DNA of 64,000 nucleotides from Streptomyces antimycoticus (GTDB taxonomy: Bacteria; Actinomycetota; Actinomycetes; Streptomycetales; Streptomycetaceae). Of this stretch, positions 36,732 through 45,463 are shown one piece after another. Position 1 is the stretch's first letter, and every line of letters starts with the position of its first letter. Where the stretch lies: positions 496,001 through 560,000 of the forward strand of contig NZ_BJHV01000001.1 in NCBI RefSeq assembly GCF_005405925.1, given 5' to 3'. The position numbers and the translations under genes were made by a program. Below the pieces are notes generated by a model. That model had not been told where the DNA came from. It searched no databases and saw only the letters and a list, made by a program, of their open reading frames with translations.

Positions 36732-37751
36732 TCACTTCTTCGTTGAGTGGCCGGCCGACACCGCGGTGACGGGATCGCGGGTGATCTCCAGCAGCGCGGT
36801 GGTCCAGCGGAAGCCGAGCCCGAAACTCACGACGAGGACCCGTTCTCCGGCCCGCAGCGTGCCGGAGCGGAACTCCCGGTCGAGCGCGAGCAGGACGTCA
36901 CACGGTCCGCAGTGGCCGAGGTGCCGGCCGAAGGTCCAGCTGGTGTCGGCGGCCCGCAGGCCCAGCGGCGCACCGCCGAGCAGCAGGTCGAGCACCTCCG
37001 ACCCGATCGCGATGGGCAGCACACGCGCGATGCCCTCCGGGCGGACGCCGGTCTCCTCGAGGACGGTCTCGACACAGCGGCGCGTGGACTGCCGCAGCGC
37101 GTCGATGTACGGCATGAATCCGGTCTCCTCGACGAGGAGCGGCCGGCCGCTGCCGTCGGGCGCCGTCCGGGCCCGGGTCAGCACCTCCAGCTGCGGCTGC
37201 GCGGCCTGATCGGTCGCCAGCAGCCGTGCGAAGCCCGTCCCCCGGGTGAGGACGGCGGCGGCGCCGGAGTCGCCGGCCAGATGCCCCATCTCCGAGACGT
37301 GGCCCCACCGCTCGGGCCGGAACCGGACACCGGCGGTCACCAGCGCGGCCTTCGCTACCGGTTTGGCGGTGAGGTGTTCGGCCGCGGTGACCAGCGCGGC
37401 TCCCCCGCCGTCGCTGGCGGCGCCCAGCTCGATCGCGTTGGTGTCCGGCCCGCCGAGCACCCGCAGCAGATAGGCGGAGGGCGCGTAGTGGTCCTCGTCC
37501 TGGAAGTTGGCGTGCACCAGCAGGCTCAGGTCGGCGCCCGTGACGTCCGCGTGGCGCAGTGCCTTCAGGCCGGCGCGGGCGGCCATCTGTGACGGCGTGC
37601 TGTCCGTGGAGACGGCGGCCGAGGTGAATCCGTTGAGCGCGACCAGGGAGGGCGGCCCGTTGTCCACCGGCTTGTCCCACGGCTCGTGTTTCTGCCGGAT
37701 CGGCGGTATCCAGGAACCGGTCCCGGCGATCGTGATGTCCTGCCACAACAC
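36732..37751 (-). CDS. KAS III-fold acyltransferase with Ser-His-Asp site (CerJ/DpsC-like)
   Basis: About 339 residues from GTG 37751, which has GAGGAG six bases upstream; an in-frame GTG at 37772 lacks one. The fold is thiolase/FabH. By alignment in the head to FabH, the nucleophile cysteine is serine (ELGAASDGGGAAL, S113), the histidine of the PHQAN segment is isoleucine (RVLPIAIGSEV), and the asparagine position is histidine with an aspartate five residues later (HLGHCGPCDVLL, H280 and D285). CerJ and DpsC, as I recall them, have His and Asp with the same spacing, and DpsC has the serine. The protein should therefore transfer an acyl group, as starter or as ester, rather than condense chains. 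Confidence 0.85.
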   Translation of the reverse strand: MLWQDITIAGTGSWIPPIRQKHEPWDKPVDNGPPSLVALNGFTSAAVSTDSTPSQMAARAGLKALRHADVTGADLSLLVHANFQDEDHYAPSAYLLRVLGGPDTNAIELGAASDGGGAALVTAAEHLTAKPVAKAALVTAGVRFRPERWGHVSEMGHLAGDSGAAAVLTRGTGFARLLATDQAAQPQLEVLTRARTAPDGSGRPLLVEETGFMPYIDALRQSTRRCVETVLEETGVRPEGIARVLPIAIGSEVLDLLLGGAPLGLRAADTSWTFGRHLGHCGPCDVLLALDREFRSGTLRAGERVLVVSFGLGFRWTTALLEITRDPVTAVSAGHSTKK

Positions 37752-37796
37752 TGCTGTCTCCTCGGCTGTCACGAATCGGCTGTCAGGACCCGGCTG

Positions 37797-40700
37797 TCAG
37801 GAACGGACCGGTCGTGGCGCGTCGCCGCGGGGCCGGACGAGTTCTCCGCTGTGGTCCAGGGCGTGTGCGCTGACCCCGGATATCCGGGCCAGCACCCGCC
37901 CGTCACCGGTCAGCGCGGTCAGCTCCCCGGTGGCGAAGTCGCAGTGCAGCCTGATGACCGGATGCAGCGCGCTGAGCCGACAGTCGTCGCCCGGCCCACC
38001 CAGGTCGACCTCGTCGAGGCCGGCCATCGGCCCGACCAGCGGTGGAAGGTCACCGCGCGGCGGCAGCAGCAACAGGTGCACCATCGCGTCCAGCAGGATC
38101 GCCGGTACGGTCATCCCGGCCAGGACCGGAGCCCAGGCGGCGTGGTCCAGACGGAACCTGGCGCTGTTGCCGTCCGGCCCGCGGGCGTAGTCACCGGTGC
38201 CGGCGAATGGTCCGGTGAGCGAGATCGGCGGATCCGGGGAGTACACCGGCATCGCGAAGTCGGGCTCGGGTTCGTGGCCGGAGAAGTCGGGTGGTCCGGC
38301 GAGCACCGGGAAACGGTCCGCGAGCAGCACCCGCGTCTCGCACAGCAGGTCGTTGAAGCGCAGTACCTTGCCGTTCTTGCCGATCCGGTGTGCCGTGATC
38401 CTCACGGCCACCTCGGCGCGGTCGCCCGCACGGCTCACCACCCGGGCCTCCACCGCGACGCTGCGCATCGGCCCGGCGAGCCGGACCGTGATCGACGACC
38501 GGCAGACGAGACCGCGGAACCCGGTGACCCGCAGTCCGGGACAGAGGGTGGCCGCCGCCGCGGCCGCCGCCTCCAGGGTGAACGTGCCCGCGAGCGTGTA
38601 CTCGCCGTTGACCTGGTGATGACGCATCCACCGCCCGTCCCGCTCGGCGAGGGTGCCCGGATCCCAGGTCTTGGTGAACACGGCCCAGTCGTCGCCCCGG
38701 TACAGCACGCCGTCGAGCAGCGGCGTGGTCAACTCCGGGTCCGGCGGGGCCGGATCCGGCGCGTCCGGGGCCTCGATCCGCGGTTCGACGCGGGAGCCGT
38801 GGGTGCTGATGCCGCGCCGGGCCAGCAGGACGCGTTCCTCCTCCCGGATGAAGAACGCCACTCCGTTCGCCGGCGGCCGGGTCACCGCGGACAGGAACTG
38901 CGCACGTCCCTGCGCGGTGCTGATGTAGGCGTCCATCTTGTTGCGTTTGAGGGTCTCCCGCATGGTGACGCTGCTGGCGACGCCGACCTCGCGCCAGCCG
39001 CTCCACAGGACCGCGATCTCGTGGCCGCCCGCCGGGCCGTGCCGCTGTGCCCTGGCGCTCGCGTACGCGAGGTACTCGTTGACGGCGCAGTAGTCGATGT
39101 CGCCGGGCGCGGGGGCGAGCGTCGCCAGGGTGCTGAAGTTGCACCAGATCCGGGGCGTGTGCCCGGCCAGGGCCCGCTTCAGGTTGCGGTAGCCGGTCGC
39201 CTTGGTGGCCCGCACGGCCCGGAAGTCCGTGAGGGTCTTGGCGTGCAGGGCGCGCGAGCGCAGGTCGAGGACGGTGTTGATGAGCAGGTCGATCCGCCCG
39301 TGCCGGTCGAGGATCTCGCCGATGACGGCGGTGGTGCGTTCGGCGTCGAGGACGTCGCACACGCGGTGGTGGACCCGGTCCGGGCCGCACAGCTCCGCCA
39401 GCCGTCGCACCGTACGGCGCACCTCCAGGCGCGCCTCGGCCTTCTCGTAGGCGACGCGCAGCTCGCGCACGGAGGCGTCGGGACGTCGTCGGCGCTCGGC
39501 GGCCATGAACTCGGCCTGCGATGGCAGCGAGTCGTCGGCATCCGGCAGCGGGGTGCGGCCGATGACGTACACAAACGGCCGGTCGGTGCTGTTCGCCACC
39601 TCGTGCAGCAGCTCGGGAGTGATCCCCCGGGCGCCACCGAAGGCGACCACGACCGCCCCGGAGGGCAGCGGGACGCCATCGGACGGGGACACGGGGTCGT
39701 CGGCCACGGCCAGGGCCAACCAGTCGTCCCCGCGGCAGGCCAGCGTGTGGGTCGGCACCTGGGCTGTGCCCGCCCGCGCCAACTGGTCCAGCGCCGCCGC
39801 CGCGTCCACCGCGTCGCTGATCAGGGTCAGCCCGCCGCACTGCGGCACCTCGGCCCGCACGGAGCGGACGAGACCGGTGAACAGCCCGCTCAGCGGGGGC
39901 GGCAGATCGTCCGGCACCTCTCCGAGCAGCAGCGCGGCGAGCGAGCCGCCGGAGCGCAGCGCGGGCAGCGCCGCCTGGAGCGTGGTGAAGGCGAGGTCCT
40001 GGAGGTCCTCCACCCGGGCGGCCTCGGCCTCCTCGTACCCGCCGTCGTCGACCGGCAGCCGGGACAGCACCCGGATGTGGCGCGGGACGAACGGCAGGCC
40101 GGTCAGCGCGCCGGGCGCGTCCTCGGGCGGGACATGGGCGGTGCCCGCGATGCCCGGCCGCGGTGACCAGACGGCGGTGTCCGGGCCGGTGACCACGGCG
40201 GCGAGGTCCGGGGCGTCGGTGATGACGACGGTGCCCGGCGGGATCGACGGCGTGGCGGGCTCGGCCGGCGGCGGGCCGGTCGGCACGAGGCGGAAGGTCT
40301 GACGGCGGCCGGTGAACTCCTCGGTGTGCTCAGCCCCGTCCTGCTCCGACCCGGCGTGCTCCGACTGGACGGGGGCCGGGTCGGCGTGCCCGGATCCGGT
40401 GTGCGCGGGTCCGGTGTGCGCGGACCCGGTGTGCGCGGACCCGGTGCGTTCTGGGTCGGCGCGTTCGGGTTCGGCCTGTTCCGAGCCGGTGAGCGCGTCC
40501 CGCAGGCCCGCGGGCGGGGTGAACCGGATCAGCGGCGAGCCGGTGGCGGCAGGCCGGACCACGGTGTCCGTCTCCGTGACGACGGCCTTGAGAACCGTCA
40601 GCAGGGCGTCCAGGGAGAGATAGGTGTGTCCGGTGCCGGCCAGTACGGGAAGGGCGTGCGAGGGCGTGACCGGGTGCCGGGGGTCGGCGACGGCGACCTC

Positions 40701-43700
40701 GGTGGAGAGCGTGCCCAGGACGGGAAGTCCGTGCTCCAGCGCGGTCGAGCGCCGGGTGACCGCCAGGACCGCGGCGCCCTCCGCGATGGACCGGCCCTCC
40801 GGCACCAGGTGGGCGAGGTGCCGGTCCCAGCCGCTGATCGGCCGCAGACACACGGCGCCGATCAGGGCGAGGTCGCAGGCCCGGTGCCGGAGTTGACGCA
40901 GGGCCAGGTCGACGGCCGTGTGCGCGGAGTCCCGCTGGGAGTAGACGCTGGTCCCCAGGCCCTGGAAGTCGTAGTAGTTGGCGGCCCGGCCCGACAGGAT
41001 GCAGGAGACCGCGCCGGTGAAGTCGTCCTCGTTCAGATCGCCGGGGATCACTCCCTTGGCCTCCGCCATGCCCTTCTCGAGGTACTCCTTGAGCACCTGG
41101 GCCTGCGCCGGGTCGGGCAGCAGGTCGAACGCGGTGGCGCACTCGGCGGCGTGCACCCGCAGCGCCGCCTGGGTGTTGTGCGTGGTCGGCAGCGTCGAGC
41201 CCATCACGATCGCCGTGGTGGGCCGTAGGCTCGTGCCCGGCTCGCCGAGCCGCTCCAGCAGCGGGCCCAGCGCCTGGAGCACCATCAGGTGGGCGGCGTC
41301 CATGTGCCGCATCGTCAGCGGCGGGATGCGTACATCACGCGGCGAGGGCAGGGGGTACGGCGTGCCGAAACCGGGCTCCGGGAGCGGCCCGTCGCCACGG
41401 AGCCAGGCGGGCACCTGGTCGGGCTCCATGCCGGGAAGATGGGTGTTCCAGCCGACGACGACCAGGTCCTCCCTGTCGTCGCGCACATCGACGCCCCGCC
41501 TCCGCGCGGGGACGGACCGTGGCGCGTGGTCGGACAGGACCACATGCGCGTCCGCCCCGCCGAGGCCGAACGACGACACCCCGACGACGCGCGGTCGCGC
41601 CCCGTCGGCCGGCCAGGGGGCGTCCTTGACCGGCACGGTCAGCCGCTCGCCGTCGCCCAGCAACGGATGCGGATCGGTGACCACGGGCTGGCCGGGCACC
41701 GCTCCGCGTTCGAGGGCGACCAGCGCATGTGCGACCGAGACCAGGCCCGCCAGTACCCCGGTGTGCCCGAAGACCTGCTTGTTCGACGTCAGCAGACACG
41801 TCCGCTCGCCCGGCCCGAGCCGGGACAGCAACGAGCGGAGCTCGATCTCGTCGCCGACCGGCGTCCCGGTGCCGTGCGCCACGACCCAGTCCACGTCGTC
41901 GGCCTCGACGCCCGCGTCGGCCCAGGCACGGGCGATCGCCAGCTCCTGCCCGCGCGTGGCCGGGGCGTGGATGCCCTTGCCCCGTCCGTCGGCGGCGAGT
42001 CCGGTGCCCCGGATGACGCCGAGCACCCGGTCGCCGTCCGCGACGGCCCGCGCGTACGGCTTCAGAACGAGCGCGACGGCGCCCTCGCCGATCAGGGTCC
42101 CGTCGGCCGCCCGGTCGAAGGGCCGTACCCGGCCGCTCATCGAGATGCCCTGGGCCCGGCAGAAGAGCGTGAACCCGATTGGCTCGATCACCGAGGTGCC
42201 GCCGGCCAGCGCCACGTCGCAGGAACCCTCGCGCAGCGCCTTGACCGCCGCGTCCAGGGCGAACAGTCCGCTGGCGCAGGCCGCGTCGAGGGTCAGGTGC
42301 TGTGTGTCACCGGGGATCAGCCCGCGTAACGCGTTGCGGACGACGGACGCGGGCAGGTAGGACTGCGGGTCGCCGCCGTCACCGCCGTACTGCGCGCTGA
42401 TCGCGTGGTCGGCGAGTTCCGCCAGCCAGTCACCGTCCCGGTCGGCGGGGATCGCCTCGCGCACCATGCGCCGGTACTCGTCGCCGAGGACGATGCCCTG
42501 GGGGCCGAGCCCGGTCTGGTCGTGGATGCCGGTGGTCGCGGTGAGCCAGCGGTCCGTCGGACGCCGGCGCACCCCCGCCAGCGCCTGGACGGCACAGTGC
42601 CGCAGCCAGCGGGTGGTCCGCGGCCAGCCGGGGTGTCCGATGTTCCCGTCCGGTTCGGCGATCGAGGCAGGGTCCGGCACGAAGTCGTGGAGGTATCCGG
42701 CCTCGCGGACGTAGAAGGCGTCGGTCTCCTCGCGGGTGGGAGCCCAGAAGTGCTTCAGGTCGAAGGCGGACGGCTCGCTGGAGAGCAGGACGCCCTCCCG
42801 CAGCCGGTCCCAGAACTCCGCCGTGTTGTTGGCCCCGGGCAGTGCCAGGCCGAGTCCGACCACCGCGACGGCGCCGGGATCCGCCTCGGCCGACGCCGCG
42901 TCCGGCACCCCGTCCGGCACCTCGGCCGACACCGGGGTCACCGCTGGTCGGGGTGGTGGGGGCGGTGCGGGTACCGGTGCGGCCGCGGATGGTGCGGGGG
43001 CTGACGGCGCGGGGGCGGAAAGCGCGGTCGCGGGCGGCGCGGTGGCCGGTACGGCCGCGGAAGGCGCGGACGCCGACGGCGCCGACGCCGACGCCGACGC
43101 CGACACAACCGGGCGGCGCACGGGCTTGCTCACCTGGTCGGCCAGTCTGCTGTGCAATCGCAGGCCCTGCATTCCGCCGATGCTGATACCACCGTCGGCG
43201 ACGAGGGTCTGCCCGGTGATGAAACCGGCGTCCTCGTGGAGGAGGTGCACGATCAACCGGGCCGCCTCCGGCGTCGAGAGGGTGCGGTTCATCAGTTCGT
43301 CGGCCACGTCCGTGCCGCCGAACGTCGCCGGACCGTCGAGGTTCACAACGATCTCGCTGGCGACGGAGCCCAGCAGCACGGTGTTGACCCGGATGCCCTG
43401 GCCGACCAGTTCCAGCGCGAGATAGCGGACCAGCGACTCCAGGGCCGCCTTGGTGACACCACCGGGACCGTAGCCCGGAACCGGCTGGTGCGCCCCGACG
43501 CTGGACAGGCAGAGGATGCTCGCGCCCTCGCGTCCCGCCATCAGCTCGGCCGCCCGGCGTGAACAGTGGTAGGCCGCCATCACGTTGGTGGACCACGCCC
43601 GCTGCCAGTAGGTGTCGTCGATGTCGAACAGGGGCAGGAACGCCCCGCCCGCGGCGTTGTTGATCAGGATGTCCAGGCCACCGTGGCGCTCCTGGACCAG

Positions 43701-43934
43701 GTCGAACATCCGGTCGATCTCGCTGGTCTTGGCCACGGAGGCGCGGATGAACTCGCAGCTGTGGCCGTCCTGTTCCAGTTCCTCCTGGAGCAGCTTCGCC
43801 TGGTCGACCGAGTGGAAGTAGTTCACGATCACATGGGCGCCGCCCCGCGCCAGGCGGCGCACGATGTCCGCGCCGAGACTCTTCGCGGCGCCCGTCACGA
43901 GGGCGACCTTGCCCCGCAGGCTGTCGTCCGTCAC
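37797..43934 (-). CDS. Iterative polyketide synthase: FabL-type ER, KS, Cys-less KS, KR, DH
   Basis: 2045 residues from GTG 43934, overlapping the AT-ACP stop (GTGA) behind GGAGG. (1) Residues 1-262 form an SDR domain with VTGAAKSLG and Tyr-x6-Lys in GYGPGGVTKAAL, the spacing of enoyl-ACP reductase FabL. (2) An Ala/Pro linker runs to 353. (3) KS, 355-805: C553 in LDAACASGL, H687 in VAHGTGT, H724 in SNKQVFGHTG. (4) A second KS-like domain, about 824-1145, lacks the cysteine (GLGTSVYSQRDSAHT), like a chain-length factor. (5) A linker with HTGSA repeats. (6) KR, about 1425-1720: GGARGIT, S1601, Y1615, N1619. (7) DH, about 1745-2030: HHQVNGEYTLAG and LDAMVHLLL. It has no AT, ACP or thioesterase of its own. 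KS plus inactive KS recalls PUFA synthases. Confidence 0.9.
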   Translation of the reverse strand: MTDDSLRGKVALVTGAAKSLGADIVRRLARGGAHVIVNYFHSVDQAKLLQEELEQDGHSCEFIRASVAKTSEIDRMFDLVQERHGGLDILINNAAGGAFLPLFDIDDTYWQRAWSTNVMAAYHCSRRAAELMAGREGASILCLSSVGAHQPVPGYGPGGVTKAALESLVRYLALELVGQGIRVNTVLLGSVASEIVVNLDGPATFGGTDVADELMNRTLSTPEAARLIVHLLHEDAGFITGQTLVADGGISIGGMQGLRLHSRLADQVSKPVRRPVVSASASASAPSASAPSAAVPATAPPATALSAPAPSAPAPSAAAPVPAPPPPPRPAVTPVSAEVPDGVPDAASAEADPGAVAVVGLGLALPGANNTAEFWDRLREGVLLSSEPSAFDLKHFWAPTREETDAFYVREAGYLHDFVPDPASIAEPDGNIGHPGWPRTTRWLRHCAVQALAGVRRRPTDRWLTATTGIHDQTGLGPQGIVLGDEYRRMVREAIPADRDGDWLAELADHAISAQYGGDGGDPQSYLPASVVRNALRGLIPGDTQHLTLDAACASGLFALDAAVKALREGSCDVALAGGTSVIEPIGFTLFCRAQGISMSGRVRPFDRAADGTLIGEGAVALVLKPYARAVADGDRVLGVIRGTGLAADGRGKGIHAPATRGQELAIARAWADAGVEADDVDWVVAHGTGTPVGDEIELRSLLSRLGPGERTCLLTSNKQVFGHTGVLAGLVSVAHALVALERGAVPGQPVVTDPHPLLGDGERLTVPVKDAPWPADGARPRVVGVSSFGLGGADAHVVLSDHAPRSVPARRRGVDVRDDREDLVVVGWNTHLPGMEPDQVPAWLRGDGPLPEPGFGTPYPLPSPRDVRIPPLTMRHMDAAHLMVLQALGPLLERLGEPGTSLRPTTAIVMGSTLPTTHNTQAALRVHAAECATAFDLLPDPAQAQVLKEYLEKGMAEAKGVIPGDLNEDDFTGAVSCILSGRAANYYDFQGLGTSVYSQRDSAHTAVDLALRQLRHRACDLALIGAVCLRPISGWDRHLAHLVPEGRSIAEGAAVLAVTRRSTALEHGLPVLGTLSTEVAVADPRHPVTPSHALPVLAGTGHTYLSLDALLTVLKAVVTETDTVVRPAATGSPLIRFTPPAGLRDALTGSEQAEPERADPERTGSAHTGSAHTGPAHTGSGHADPAPVQSEHAGSEQDGAEHTEEFTGRRQTFRLVPTGPPPAEPATPSIPPGTVVITDAPDLAAVVTGPDTAVWSPRPGIAGTAHVPPEDAPGALTGLPFVPRHIRVLSRLPVDDGGYEEAEAARVEDLQDLAFTTLQAALPALRSGGSLAALLLGEVPDDLPPPLSGLFTGLVRSVRAEVPQCGGLTLISDAVDAAAALDQLARAGTAQVPTHTLACRGDDWLALAVADDPVSPSDGVPLPSGAVVVAFGGARGITPELLHEVANSTDRPFVYVIGRTPLPDADDSLPSQAEFMAAERRRRPDASVRELRVAYEKAEARLEVRRTVRRLAELCGPDRVHHRVCDVLDAERTTAVIGEILDRHGRIDLLINTVLDLRSRALHAKTLTDFRAVRATKATGYRNLKRALAGHTPRIWCNFSTLATLAPAPGDIDYCAVNEYLAYASARAQRHGPAGGHEIAVLWSGWREVGVASSVTMRETLKRNKMDAYISTAQGRAQFLSAVTRPPANGVAFFIREEERVLLARRGISTHGSRVEPRIEAPDAPDPAPPDPELTTPLLDGVLYRGDDWAVFTKTWDPGTLAERDGRWMRHHQVNGEYTLAGTFTLEAAAAAAATLCPGLRVTGFRGLVCRSSITVRLAGPMRSVAVEARVVSRAGDRAEVAVRITAHRIGKNGKVLRFNDLLCETRVLLADRFPVLAGPPDFSGHEPEPDFAMPVYSPDPPISLTGPFAGTGDYARGPDGNSARFRLDHAAWAPVLAGMTVPAILLDAMVHLLLLPPRGDLPPLVGPMAGLDEVDLGGPGDDCRLSALHPVIRLHCDFATGELTALTGDGRVLARISGVSAHALDHSGELVRPRGDAPRPVRS
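40391..40450. repeat. Four 15-bp repeats in the PKS linker
   Basis: CGG(A/G)(T/C)CCGGTGTGCG units at 40391, 40406, 40421 and 40436 (the last diverged). They encode a HTGSA/HTGPA five-residue repeat in the linker between the second KS-like domain and the KR. The frame is kept, so unit number can vary without breaking the protein. Confidence 0.8.
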
Positions 43935-45463
43935 CCGGCGGCCTCCGCCCGGCCCTGTACGACGCCCTCGGCGATCCGGCGCAGCGTACCGGCGGTCAGC
44001 AGCGAGGAGTTCGACCTCAGATCGGGCAGGTCGTACCGCTCGGAGACCCGGCCGAGCAGGGTGACCTGCTTGAGCGACTCCACGCCCAGCTCGGACTCCA
44101 GACCGTCGTCCTCGCCGAGCAGGTCCGGCGGGTAGCCCAGGAAGTCACCGTAGAGCGTACGCAGCTCGGCCAGCACCGTTTCGTAGTCCAGCCCGGCGGA
44201 CGGCGGGGCCACCGCGTCCACCGGAGGTGCCGGTGTGACAGGAGCCGCTGGAGCCTGGGCGGTTGCCGGAGCGGGCGGAGCGCAGGAGATGACTGGACCG
44301 GCCGGGACGGGCGGAGCGGGGGCGATGACCGGAGCGGCCGGGACGGGCGGAGCGGGGGGCTCCGCGTAGGGCGCCGGGGCGGCGGGCACGGAGACCCGGG
44401 CCGGCGCCTCGACGACGGCGACGGCCGAAGGCGGGCCGGCCGGCTCGGGCGCGCTCACCCGCGCGGAGGGCAGGATCCTGTCGCCCGGCCGCGCCGACGG
44501 GCGCGAGGAGAACGCGCCGATCGCCGTGGTGTCCTCGGCCAACGCCCGGACGGCACCGACCGGATCGCTCTCGCTGAGCGGTACGACACACCGCACACCC
44601 GGGACCGACGACTCGACGAACTTGGTGACGACGGGCCACTCCCCGCACTCGACGAAGACGTCGGCACCCGCCGCGTGCAGGTCGCGGACCGTCTGCAGCA
44701 TCCGGACCCGGGCGGTGAGCGCGCCGGCGACCAGGTCGACCGGGTCGTCGTCGCCGACGTCGCGCCCCAGCCAGGGTGAGCGCACGCGCCAGCGCCCGGA
44801 ACCGTACGCGACCCTCGGTGCGGTCGTGCGGAGATCCCGCGCGGCCTGCGCCATCGCCGGAGTGTGCGTCGGGTGCGGGACATCCAGGGGAAGGCTCGGC
44901 CAGCCGAGCGCGTCGGCCACCCGCTCCACATGCCGGATCAGTTCCTCGGGCCCGCTGATGACGCTCTGTCGAGGGGCGTTCTCGCAGGCCAGCACCAGGT
45001 GGGGATGGTCGATCAGCCCGGCGAGCGACTCCGCCCGGCGACCGTCCACACCGACCGCGAGCATCTTGCCCCGCCAGCTCTGCCGGGTCAGCGCCTGGGA
45101 CCGGGCCACGGCCAGGCGGGCGGCGTCCTCCACCGGCAGGTGGCCCGCGGCGGCGAGGGCCCATAATTCCCCGATGCTCTGTCCGACGATCGCGATGGGC
45201 TCGACGCCTTCGGCGACCAGCATGTGGTGCGTCGCGAGGCTGACGGCGAAGATCTCCAGATACTGGACCTCGGGACCGCGCCGGTCGCTCGTGCCGTCGT
45301 CCTCGATCAGCCTGGTGCTGATGTCGGGCAGTCCCAGGCCCCCGGCTGCCTTGTCGATGCGGGACAGCGCGTCACGGACGGTCTCGTAACGGTCGTAGAG
45401 GTCGCGAAGGACGCCCCCGCGCGGAGCGGCCACAGTTCCGGGCATGACGAAGACAGCATCCAC
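43931..45463 (-). CDS. Acyltransferase-ACP protein of the polyketide synthase
   Basis: 510 residues from ATG 45463; an AGGTGG precedes it closely. N-terminal acyltransferase (1-about 300): VFVMPGT replaces the usual VFxFPGQ, the nucleophile elbow is IVGQSIGELWA (S96), and the histidine region is VPHPTHTPAMAQAA. The extender-specificity motif is not a standard malonyl or methylmalonyl type. A Pro/Ala linker (about 320-420) follows. The C-terminal ACP carries ELGVESLKQVTLL, where the serine takes the phosphopantetheine. Translationally coupled to the large synthase, it provides the AT and ACP missing there. It is the first gene of the operon, so the promoter lies upstream of 45463. Confidence 0.88.
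   Translation of the reverse strand: MDAVFVMPGTVAAPRGGVLRDLYDRYETVRDALSRIDKAAGGLGLPDISTRLIEDDGTSDRRGPEVQYLEIFAVSLATHHMLVAEGVEPIAIVGQSIGELWALAAAGHLPVEDAARLAVARSQALTRQSWRGKMLAVGVDGRRAESLAGLIDHPHLVLACENAPRQSVISGPEELIRHVERVADALGWPSLPLDVPHPTHTPAMAQAARDLRTTAPRVAYGSGRWRVRSPWLGRDVGDDDPVDLVAGALTARVRMLQTVRDLHAAGADVFVECGEWPVVTKFVESSVPGVRCVVPLSESDPVGAVRALAEDTTAIGAFSSRPSARPGDRILPSARVSAPEPAGPPSAVAVVEAPARVSVPAAPAPYAEPPAPPVPAAPVIAPAPPVPAGPVISCAPPAPATAQAPAAPVTPAPPVDAVAPPSAGLDYETVLAELRTLYGDFLGYPPDLLGEDDGLESELGVESLKQVTLLGRVSERYDLPDLRSNSSLLTAGTLRRIAEGVVQGRAEAAG
44288..44359. repeat. Two 36-bp direct repeats in the AT-ACP linker
   Basis: Near-identical units beginning GATGAC(T/C)GGA lie at 44288-44323 and 44324-44359. 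They encode a repeated PPVPA(A/G)PVI segment of the flexible linker between AT and ACP. Confidence 0.75.

Noticed and set aside
40391..40450. Repeat region in the PKS linker as a mobile or CRISPR-like element
   Set aside because: The 15-bp units are contiguous, in frame and encode a flexible linker.
43060..43115. GCCGAC hexamer run in the PKS as a regulatory repeat
   Set aside because: It encodes the Ser/Ala-rich linker between ER and KS and is ordinary low-complexity coding sequence.
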